DNA of 26,331 bases. Origin: Bodo saltans. Lineage: Eukaryota; Euglenozoa; Kinetoplastea; Eubodonida; Bodonidae. The notes under the pieces are model-generated. The model was not told where the DNA came from, searched no databases, and saw only the letters and a list, made by a program, of their open reading frames with translations. The DNA is taken from positions 1-26,331 of the forward strand of contig CYKH01002096.1 of NCBI GenBank assembly GCA_001460835.1, written 5' to 3'. Shown here in pieces: positions 1 through 6,670 of the stretch. Position 1 is the stretch's first letter. The number at the start of each line of letters is the position of its first letter. The translations under genes were made by a program, and so were the position numbers.

Positions 1-2
1 CA

Positions 3-212
3 GTTACTCAGCAACGCGATGCTGCTGAAGCGCGTGCGTCAATGGCGCTATGGGACTTGGAGCAGCTTTCAACTGGCGACACAACAGCAATGCCTAAAAA
101 AACGACGTCCGCTATACTTGCAACTGCGTTAACATCTCAACGTCGTGAGCGAGAACAGTTCCGCCAAGAATTACGCGACATCCTCACAAATGTACTACCT
201 ATCGGCTTGTAG
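3..212 (+). CDS. 3' end of an unidentified protein gene (partial)
   Basis: This frame is open from the left edge to a TAG at 210-212 and gives the last 69 residues of a protein whose start lies outside the window. The tail is hydrophilic and looks helical. It contains a charged stretch SQRREREQFRQELRDIL and ends LPIGL. I recognise no family. The assignment as real coding sequence rests on the open frame and on the diverged copy at 654-779, which keeps the same frame and nearly the same residues through to its own TAG. Differences between the copies are mostly conservative or synonymous, as expected for sequence that was once coding. A different frame is open from position 1 to a stop near 132, but it has no such support. 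Confidence 0.6.
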   Translation, partial: VTQQRDAAEARASMALWDLEQLSTGDTTAMPKKTTSAILATALTSQRREREQFRQELRDILTNVLPIGL

Positions 213-643
213 TAGGTAACGAGAGAGTTCACATACATTTTCACATTTTTTTTTATCATATTCTTCATTACTACCATTTAGTCTGTGGTTTGACATGTTT
301 GTGTTTTTTTTTCTTCGCAAACAAATTTCCTTCCTTTGTGTGAACTTTATCATACAGGTACACATTCACCACACGAGAATTTATTCATTTCAGCATCAAC
401 ACTCAACGAAGACGAATCTTGAAGAGCGACGCGCGCACTCGAAAAAAAGATCGTTACCCCCCTTTCCTTACTCGCCATTTGACGTGTTTTCTGGTGAAAC
501 CATCGCCTTCTCAGAGCTTTATCCACACAAAAAAGGACAAGACCAAGTGTCTTGAGCTGAGAAACTGCGTCTTCTTTTAACAAAAAAAAACGTCACACAC
601 ACACACACAAACACAAACCTCACACAAGTTCGAATGAACAACT
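86..643 (+). repeat. Tandem duplication at a gene boundary, copy A
   Basis: This is the first copy of a direct repeat. It covers the last ~42 codons of the upstream gene, its 3' spacer, a pyrimidine tract with AG at 356-357, and an ATG at 634. That ATG is followed by AAC AAC and then a stop (TAA at 643-645). In the second copy the equivalent ATG AAC AAC opens the gene at 1252. The copies are close to identical over about 250 bases before the ATG and more diverged just after the stop codon of the upstream gene. The distance from stop to ATG is 421 bases here and 472 in copy B. A CA-repeat lies near 593-606. Confidence 0.85.
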
Positions 644-653
644 AAAAAAAAAA

Positions 654-779
654 GCAACGCCTATAAAAACGACGGCTGCTACGCTTGCAACTGCGCTAAC
701 ATCACAGCGTCGTGAGCGAGAGCAGTTCCGCCAAGAATTACGCGACATCCTCACAACTGTGTTACCTATCGCCTTGTAG
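654..779 (+). pseudogene. Duplicated 3' fragment of the upstream gene
   Basis: This 41-codon open fragment ends at TAG 777-779 and repeats the C-terminus encoded at 86-212. It shares SQRREREQFRQELRDIL and ends LPIAL in place of LPIGL. It has no ATG of its own and is preceded by a poly-A run and the stop that closes copy A's mini-frame. It is therefore probably not translated and would sit in untranslated RNA. The reading frame is still intact, which could mean that the duplication is fairly recent. Confidence 0.75.
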
Positions 780-924
780 AAGTAGGAGGGTAACGACAGA
801 GTTCGTACATCTTCACAACTTTTGTTATCACATTTCTTCCTTTATGTCTTGTGACAAATGCCTGCCATTTCGTGCTCTCACTATTTTATCCTATTTGTTG
901 ACTGAACTGCTGTGTGGTCTGACA

Positions 925-1033
925 CACTATTGTTGTTGTTGTTTTTTTCCTCGCACTCAATTTTCCTCTTTTTTGTGTGTGAACTTCACCATACAGGTAC
1001 ACATTCACCACACGAGAATTTATTCATTTTCAG
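925..1033 (+). promoter_or_regulatory. Candidate spliced-leader acceptor region for the gene at 1252
   Basis: A pyrimidine-rich run (about 925-990) is followed by AG at 995-996 and by a second AG at 1032-1033 after another T-rich stretch. Either would give a 5' leader of about 220-255 bases before the ATG at 1252. The matching AG in copy A is at 356-357. Use of that site would put the mini-frame ATG AAC AAC TAA (634-645) in the leader. Confidence 0.45.
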
Positions 1034-1251
1034 CATCAACACTCAACGAAGACGAATCTTCTAGAAACAAGATCGTTACCCCCCTTTCCTTCCTCACCAT
1101 TTGACGTGTTTTTTGGTGAATCATCGCCTTCTCAAAGCTTTATCCAGGAAAAAAAAGGACAAGACCAAGTGTCTTGAGCTGAGAAACTGCCTCTTCTGTT
1201 AACAAAAAAAAAAACGTCACGCACACAAACACAAACCTCACACAAGTTCGA

Positions 1252-2037
1252 ATGAACAACTTTGTCGATGGAGAGGATGATGGGGATCAGAACCTCCCTC
1301 AACTCACAAGTCTCACCAACAGCGTCGCTCCACCACACAGGACCAATCATCCAACCGTCACAACAACAAGTCAACAACAACAACTTCCCAACATGGCCCC
1401 ATTCACACATCTATCATCTTCCTCGAATCATTATCACCATCATGCATTTACCAATTCACAAGACCAAAAGAGTAGCGGTAGTGGTGTGTCTCCTCGCCCA
1501 CAGTTTCATGAGAAAGGTCGACGTCGAAGCTCCTCGGGAATTGCGACGACAACCGGTGGTGGTGATTGCGAAACCTCACTCGCTACGAACGAAGACACAT
1601 CTTTTTCATTCGGTGTGACCACCGCAAACGACGTCACGACGGCGTTGAGCAGCGTCGTCGGTGACAACGAAAACTCCCCGCTCACACTCACCACCGCCGT
1701 GTCCTCCTCAGTTGTCGATCATCGGCGTCACAGCGGCGACTTGCTGTCCTCCAACGCCAGTTTGCGCGATGCAAACCCTCAGACGCCAAATTTTGTTGTG
1801 GCTGTTGTCAGCTCCCCACCTCAACCAGCCGGGAGAATCCCAGGAGGAGGACCTCCTTTGGCGCGACCAGTCCAGCTCCCTCCCTCTGGTGCACCTCGGT
1901 CGTCCATGGCATCAACAACTACGTTGTTACTGAATCCGATCGCTCGACTCTCGTCAAAGCAGTCACAGCAATATGACGACGAAGACGTGCAAACAGAACT
2001 CGTTGGCTCTGCTGCCCCCATCAACAGACTCTGGTGA
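1252..2037 (+). CDS. Hypothetical Ser/Thr/Gln-rich disordered protein, upstream segment
   Basis: A 261-residue frame runs from ATG 1252 to TGA 2035-2037, and a TAA follows immediately at 2038-2040. The protein is low in complexity: Ser, Thr, Pro, Gln and His runs, an early acidic patch (DGEDDGD) and basic-serine patches such as RRRSSSG and HRRHSGD that resemble kinase target sites. I see no folded domain and no family. The same frame opens again at 2041 and continues to 3246 with the same style of composition. The two parts may be one gene of about 665 codons with an internal stop, or one gene plus an untranslated or remnant tail. The ATG is supported by its conservation in the upstream duplicate. 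Coding status is likely, function unknown. Confidence 0.6.
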   Translation: MNNFVDGEDDGDQNLPQLTSLTNSVAPPHRTNHPTVTTTSQQQQLPNMAPFTHLSSSSNHYHHHAFTNSQDQKSSGSGVSPRPQFHEKGRRRSSSGIATTTGGGDCETSLATNEDTSFSFGVTTANDVTTALSSVVGDNENSPLTLTTAVSSSVVDHRRHSGDLLSSNASLRDANPQTPNFVVAVVSSPPQPAGRIPGGGPPLARPVQLPPSGAPRSSMASTTTLLLNPIARLSSKQSQQYDDEDVQTELVGSAAPINRLW

Positions 2038-2048
2038 TAACCAGGGTC
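2027..2048 (+). promoter_or_regulatory. Inverted repeat with tandem stop codons at its tip
   Basis: Bases 2027-2035 (GACTCTGGT) can pair with 2040-2048 (ACCAGGGTC) to form a 9-bp stem with one G-U pair and a four-base loop GATA. The TGA (2035-2037) and TAA (2038-2040) that end the upstream frame occupy the loop and the closing pair. The frame on both sides of the stem is the same and otherwise open. Whether the structure matters, for example in stop-codon recoding, or is chance cannot be told from sequence alone. Confidence 0.5.
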
Positions 2049-2085
2049 GCTGCTACTTGTCGTGCACTCGAACCAAGTCCAGAGC

Positions 2086-3246
2086 ATGAGCAGCTGCAGC
2101 CCACCACCACCACCGGCTCAAGGCAGTTCTCCAAACAATCACAACAACAACAACAAAATGGACGACGACGATGAGGATGAAGAGCCGTCGTACGACGACG
2201 TCGACATTTGCTTTCCATCGATGGGAGGAGACGATGCAGCTGCTGATGACACGATGATGTTTCTGCCTACTGTAGGCAGCAGTGACGACAGACTACTGTG
2301 CGAGTCAACGAGCAACGAACCACCACTACCACGACCTCCGACTGGAGCAACAACAACAATAGCAGCACCTACAACATCTTCTAGTAGCATGAAAATTCCC
2401 ATTGGAAAATCACCGCGACGACATCACTCAGAAGATGACTTTAGTCCGATCCCTCCCCAGGGCGACAACGATAATGATAACGAGCAGCAGATTGTTGTCT
2501 CTGTGGGCTCACACCCATCGAGCACCAAAAGATCTGGTGGTGGTGGTTTTTTCCAAGAAGTTCCACCTCGACGAAGCACATCATCGACCTCTCAGCAGCA
2601 GCAGTCGTCGCCACAACAATCTCTTTGGCGAAACCTGACGGATCACTTGGAGCCGTCGCTACGCCATCTTAGTTCCTCATCCCTTAACGACAGCTTAGGG
2701 CTAGCGACCGCGTCTTATTCGCAACACGGCTCGCCATTAGGAGGAACATCTCGTGCAGCAGCGGCGGCGGTGGCATCAACGGGAGGATCACGTCCGTACT
2801 TAACTCTACATCACCTCCACACTCATGGGCTACTTGACGGCTCTGCCATTCCATCGCGTAGCAGCAGCATGTCTGCCGAAAGTTTTGAGGATCCTCCCCT
2901 TGCCATGAGCCCGCGGTACTACGGCTCCGATGACGACGATGGAAATTCGTCGCGCGCTGGGTCGTCCGTTGCGTACGGGCTATGTGGCGGCAGTAGCCAC
3001 TCGTCACTTTTTGAACACACACCACAGGAATTTCAGAGCATCGGCACAACGTCAACCCCACCACTGAGTCCGCCAGTGATGATGAGTTCGGTGTCTCCTC
3101 GGACGACCAGACTTCTACGAGGCGGTCCAGGGTTTGGAAGCTTAGGGACGCCTGGGGCCAACAGCGGGGCACGATACGGCCACATCCCCCATGCGTCAAC
3201 AATGTTTCCCAGTGACTCACCACTTGACTTGGACAAAAGAAACTAA
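2086..3246 (+). CDS. Hypothetical Ser/Pro-rich disordered protein, downstream segment in the same frame
   Basis: The frame of the preceding segment is open again from 2041. The first ATG is at 2086 and the stop is TAA 3244-3246, giving 386 residues from that ATG. The sequence has acidic runs (DDDDEDEE, SDDDDGN), a QQQQ tract, poly-Ala, and recurring SP, RRHHSED and PPRRSTS patches, much like the segment at 1252-2037. It has no recognisable domain, signal peptide or membrane segment. No clear pyrimidine tract plus AG precedes 2086, so an independently trans-spliced mRNA is not obvious. That favours one interrupted gene over two genes. Alternatives are readthrough, a recent nonsense change, a frameshift or sequence error near 2035, or a gene remnant. 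Confidence 0.5.
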   Translation: MSSCSPPPPPAQGSSPNNHNNNNKMDDDDEDEEPSYDDVDICFPSMGGDDAAADDTMMFLPTVGSSDDRLLCESTSNEPPLPRPPTGATTTIAAPTTSSSSMKIPIGKSPRRHHSEDDFSPIPPQGDNDNDNEQQIVVSVGSHPSSTKRSGGGGFFQEVPPRRSTSSTSQQQQSSPQQSLWRNLTDHLEPSLRHLSSSSLNDSLGLATASYSQHGSPLGGTSRAAAAAVASTGGSRPYLTLHHLHTHGLLDGSAIPSRSSSMSAESFEDPPLAMSPRYYGSDDDDGNSSRAGSSVAYGLCGGSSHSSLFEHTPQEFQSIGTTSTPPLSPPVMMSSVSPRTTRLLRGGPGFGSLGTPGANSGARYGHIPHASTMFPSDSPLDLDKRN

Positions 3247-5280
3247 ACGCTATGCGCGACGTGAAAGCCCTCTACACGAATATGAGAGGGGAAAAAAAAA
3301 GCTGCGACGTGACCCGCATTTGTCGAGATAGTTGAAAAGGATGCAAATTTACATTGATAAACGTCTCCTCTCTGTTTTCAAGAAAAAAGAGAAATTGAAA
3401 ACAAGAAAGAAAGAAAACTGCACCTCACCTTCTACTCGTCCCCCCTCCCGCACGTTGACATTCTGTGTCATTTTTGAAACACTTTCTCTTATCACTTACT
3501 TTTTTGGGCGCTTTATCTACCCCTCCGACAAAATGTGTCAGCTCTTTACGATTTTATGATTGAGTTCGGAAGGAAATGTTGGAGCAAAACCGTTGAGCTT
3601 GATCATTCAAATAAAAAAAAATAAAAAAAAACAAGAAATTGAATGAAACCTCTCGCCTCGTCGTTCGCTGCTCAAAGCGAAGCGAACCCCTAGTGCAGAG
3701 GAAAGTGCTCGCGTTGTTAAACTCCAAAGAAAAAAAAACAGAATACACAAGAAAACCTGCAGATTTGTGCTTCTATGCCCTCTCCCTCCTTCATGTGTGT
3801 GTGTTTCGCCCTCATTTTTATTTTCCATAGTGACGAACGAACGATCGACGACAACACCAAACTTATTTTCTTTGTTCTCTTCAATACCCCCCATAGCGCA
3901 CGCGCGCGCACACACACACGTTTTTCTCTCCTTTCCTTGTGGCAGCGCATAAAGCAAAAAGACTTTCAGCAACGAAAGTAGTCTCGTTTCATAACAGTCG
4001 CAGAGAATACTTCATTACGTGAGAGATTTGGTTGTCTCGTGTGTGTTTTTTTCTTTCTTTCTTTCTTTCTTGCTCTAGAGTGAGATTGTAATCTTTGTTG
4101 TGAAGTGTGTACTCTTTGCGTTCGTCGTTCATGTTCGCCACGTTGTGTTCACACTCAAAAAATTCCTCTGTTATTTTATTCGAGGCTTTGTTGATTTCTT
4201 AAGAAACGTGGAAGCGCTTTTTTTTTTCCGGCATGCGCGGTGATGCGTTTGAGTCTCTCTCTCTTTCTTTATTTTTATTGATTCGCTCTTTTTTTTTTTT
4301 GTTTCTTGGTTGTTCCTCCCTCGAACCGAGCATGCGCACTGTGCCAGTACCCTTTTTCGTCTCTTCCACACGTTCAAGTTTCGGCAGAGAGAAGAGGCCT
4401 GGAATTCTAAAAATCTTTGTGCGCTTACTCCTCTCACGTCTTCATTGGATTTGGCTTTCCTCCCTCTGAGTCACGAAGGCTATCCATTTTCACTTTCCCT
4501 TTTTTTTTGTTTCCCCAAGGACAACGAATACAATCGGATTTAAACCTTGAACCACTCTCAGCGCTGTTAATTTTTTGCTTCAATCAAGAAATTTAAAACA
4601 GACAAAAAGAACGAGTCAGAAAAATGGGAATCATTGTGTCCTCCAACCACAGTGATGTCATTTCATGCTTGTCATTGTGAGAGTGAGAGAGGTGCCCTGG
4701 TTCTCGTTGTTTTAAAAACTTTTTTCGAGAGTTCAGGGAGTTTGATTTTCTTTCAGTGGTTTCTTCTTTCTTGCGTTTGTGCGTACGTTATTTTTTTTCC
4801 CCCTCCGTGGTTACTCCCGTCTAAAAGATCTTGGGGTTTTTTCTGTTGGTCTCTTTATTTTGTGTTCCCGCTATTTTTTCCCTTTGCCTCTGCTGTATGG
4901 ATGCGGCAATAGATCTCACACTCTTAGTGATCGCGCTGTGGAGTAGTATGAAGAATGTTGCCACTGTCATTTTTTGTGTTTTTCCCGATTTCTTTTTTTT
5001 TCTTGTTCCCCTCTACCCCTCGAGAAGAAACGCGATACCAAGCAAAGAGCAGCTTTGTTTAGAAGATGAAACAAAAAAAACACACTTCACTCCACTTTAT
5101 TGATGTTGTCGATGTTTACTCTCCTTCGATTTCACTCAAAAAAGGAAAAAAAAAATACGCCCCCGCATATCTCTTGCCCTCATCGCCCGCTCACTTTGTG
5201 TTCCCTCTTCTCCCCGTATTTGCGACAATTTTCACATTTCGTTTTGTTTGTCTAGCAGGAGTCTTAGGTCAACTTTCAAG
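3247..5280. other. Long T-rich spacer without a convincing gene
   Basis: About 2 kb separates the two flanking genes, against roughly 160-650 bases for the other spacers. It contains A-runs near 3290 and 3610-3640, a CA/CG tract at 3899-3920, a TTTC microsatellite at about 4049-4070 and many T runs. Open frames here (for example 4233-4469 and 4634-5103) are short and encode mainly Phe, Leu and Ser because of the T-richness, so I do not call them. No tRNA-like or rRNA-like segment was found by eye. It probably combines a long 3' UTR, intergenic sequence and possibly a noncoding transcript. Confidence 0.6.
4049..4070 (+). repeat. TTTC microsatellite
   Basis: Five tandem TTTC-type units form a pure pyrimidine tract inside the long spacer. 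It could serve as a trans-splicing signal, but no gene follows closely. Confidence 0.8.
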
Positions 5281-5316
5281 CTTTTTCTGTATTGTTTCTT
5301 TGCAATTGTGACCAAG
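5281..5316 (+). promoter_or_regulatory. Pyrimidine tract and AG acceptor for the p47 homologue
   Basis: A T-rich tract (5281-5309) is followed by AG at 5315-5316. The first ATG after it is 5323, which matches the expected N-terminus of the UBA-like domain. The tracked frame starts at a TTG upstream (5248), within or before this tract, so that extension is not expected to be translated. Confidence 0.55.
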
Positions 5317-5322
5317 AGGAGA

Positions 5323-6435
5323 ATGATTGCTCCAGAACTCTTAGCACGCTTCCCCCATGGTACATCTGCCGAAGATGCAGCAGCCTTCATGAGGTCGACG
5401 GGTGGTAACCTCGCCGCCGCGGTGGAAATGTGTCGCGCCGGTCATCAAGTCCCCTCCACATCAGCGGATCAGCAAGCAGCAGCAGCAAGGCGGCCTATTC
5501 AGTCGTCGTCCACCTCTTCGCAAGCACCACAGCGCTCACAGCGCACTCCAGGTACGAACAATTATTTTGTCGGTGGTGGAGATTCAAGTGGACAAGCGGT
5601 CATCGCTCCACCAGCCCCAAATAACAGAGCAGGGCAAAGAACAGCAGCCGCACAATCAGGAGAAAATAATTTTACGGAGGATTCTATTGAAAATGTTTTC
5701 GCAAAAGCACGAGAGAATGGAGCTCGGCAAGGCGCCGCAAACGAACGCGGCGGCGGTGGTGATCAAGCGTTTGCTGGGTCAGGTCGGCGCCTCGGGCACC
5801 TTGAAGGCCCGAGTCCAGTTATGCAAGCAACCCGAAGGCTACAGCGAACCATTTCCATCACATTTTTCGAGAACGGTTTTCAGATCGAAGACGGTCCACT
5901 TCGCTCATTCACAGATGACGCTGGTGCTCGTTTCCTAGAGTCCATCAACAAAGGGTATATTCCAAGGGAGCTAGTCGCAGACTATGGTGATGTTGATATC
6001 AACGTGAATCTTGTCGATAGGCGTGAGGAGCAGTACACTCCTCCACCACCACCAGCGTACACTGCGTTCGGTGGGTCGGGAAGATCGCTGGGTGCCACTG
6101 CTGCTTCTGCTTCAGCTACGGTTGCGCCTCCTGTGCCAGATGTGACAAAAGCTCAAGGCAGCAACACATTCTCCGTCGACGCTTCTGAGGAAACGTGCAA
6201 GATCATGTTTATGAATCTTGCTGGCGTTCGTTCCGAGCACACTGTCAATCCAACACGCCACACAGTCCGAGACCTTAGAATCATTGCATCGAACCTTCAG
6301 GGAGTACCTCAGCTGCCTCTGCACAGTTTCCAACTCATGGTGCGGGACGTGCCTCCAAGAACGCTAAGTGACGACACTGCAACCATCGAGGCGGTCAAGT
6401 GCAAGAACGCAACGATCATGATGAAGAAGCTCTGA
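5323..6435 (+). CDS. p47/Shp1-type p97 cofactor (UBA-like, SEP and UBX domains)
   Basis: The 370-residue protein has the same architecture and about the same length as human p47 (NSFL1C). An N-terminal UBA-like helical region (about 1-40) with a TGGNLAAAVEMC turn is followed by a Gln/Ser-rich linker. The p47-specific motif FVGGGDSSGQAVIAPP lies near 83-98, then IENVFAKARENGA and FAGSGRRLG. A SEP domain (about 165-240) contains LRSF, ARFLESINKGYIP and VDINVNLVDRREE, followed by AFGGSGRSLG. A C-terminal UBX domain (about 285-370) ends in MMKKL. Family members bind the N-domain of the AAA ATPase p97/Cdc48 and act in membrane fusion, ubiquitin handling and autophagy. The usual Phe-Pro-Arg-like loop of UBX reads VPPR here, so p97 contact may differ. 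The ATG at 5323 is the first after the AG at 5315-5316. Confidence 0.92.
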   Translation: MIAPELLARFPHGTSAEDAAAFMRSTGGNLAAAVEMCRAGHQVPSTSADQQAAAARRPIQSSSTSSQAPQRSQRTPGTNNYFVGGGDSSGQAVIAPPAPNNRAGQRTAAAQSGENNFTEDSIENVFAKARENGARQGAANERGGGGDQAFAGSGRRLGHLEGPSPVMQATRRLQRTISITFFENGFQIEDGPLRSFTDDAGARFLESINKGYIPRELVADYGDVDINVNLVDRREEQYTPPPPPAYTAFGGSGRSLGATAASASATVAPPVPDVTKAQGSNTFSVDASEETCKIMFMNLAGVRSEHTVNPTRHTVRDLRIIASNLQGVPQLPLHSFQLMVRDVPPRTLSDDTATIEAVKCKNATIMMKKL

Positions 6436-6593
6436 GATTGATGCGGAGTTACACAGCAGCGCAAAGGTGTAATATTGTCGGCAACGACAGCGAAGACGAA
6501 AGATGATCGCACGCACTTTTTTTAAATGACTATTCGGAGAGAAAAAATTCGCACCTCATCTTCTTCTATTTTTGAGTATCTATCGTTGTCTCA

Positions 6594-6627
6594 CATTGAT
6601 TTGTTTGATTTGCATTTTCATTTCTAG
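6594..6627 (+). promoter_or_regulatory. Pyrimidine tract and AG acceptor for CPT2
   Basis: A T-rich run ends in TTTCTAG, with AG at 6626-6627. An earlier AG lies at 6575-6576. After either one the first ATG is 6671, giving a leader of 43 or 94 bases. This excludes the TTG-started extension from 6572. Confidence 0.55.
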
Positions 6628-6670
6628 ATCTTCTCGAAAGAGAGAGATATCGGAAGAAAAAAAAATCATT

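Larger units (their letters stand above)
654..1262 (+). repeat. Tandem duplication at a gene boundary, copy B
   Basis: This is the second copy of the direct repeat that starts at 86. It begins in an A-run (644-653) directly after the truncated ATG AAC AAC of copy A. It then repeats the end of the upstream gene, the spacer and the splice-acceptor region (T/C tract about 925-990, AG at 995-996, second AG at 1032-1033), and leads into the ATG at 1252. Compared with copy A it has a longer insertion after the stop codon (about 800-950). The junctions suggest that a unit from inside the upstream gene to just past the start codon of the downstream gene was duplicated in tandem. Confidence 0.85.

Noticed and set aside
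622-642. tRNA B-box-like GTTCGAAT before both ATG copies (also at 1240-1260)
   Set aside because: There is no A box at a suitable distance, no cloverleaf can be drawn and it coincides with the start-codon context of the duplicated gene boundary.
712-1104. Open frame of 130 codons inside the duplicated boundary region
   Set aside because: It starts at a non-ATG codon, runs out of frame with the duplicated gene fragment and through pyrimidine tracts. The matching stretch in copy A does not preserve it.
2684-3223. Antisense open frame of 179 codons opposite the Ser/Pro-rich segment
   Set aside because: It has no recognisable domain, is opposite a frame with biased composition and has no acceptor tract on that strand.
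4233-5103. Several 77-92 codon frames in the long spacer
   Set aside because: They are made of Phe, Leu and Ser runs from T-rich DNA, overlap each other and show no domain or consistent codon use.
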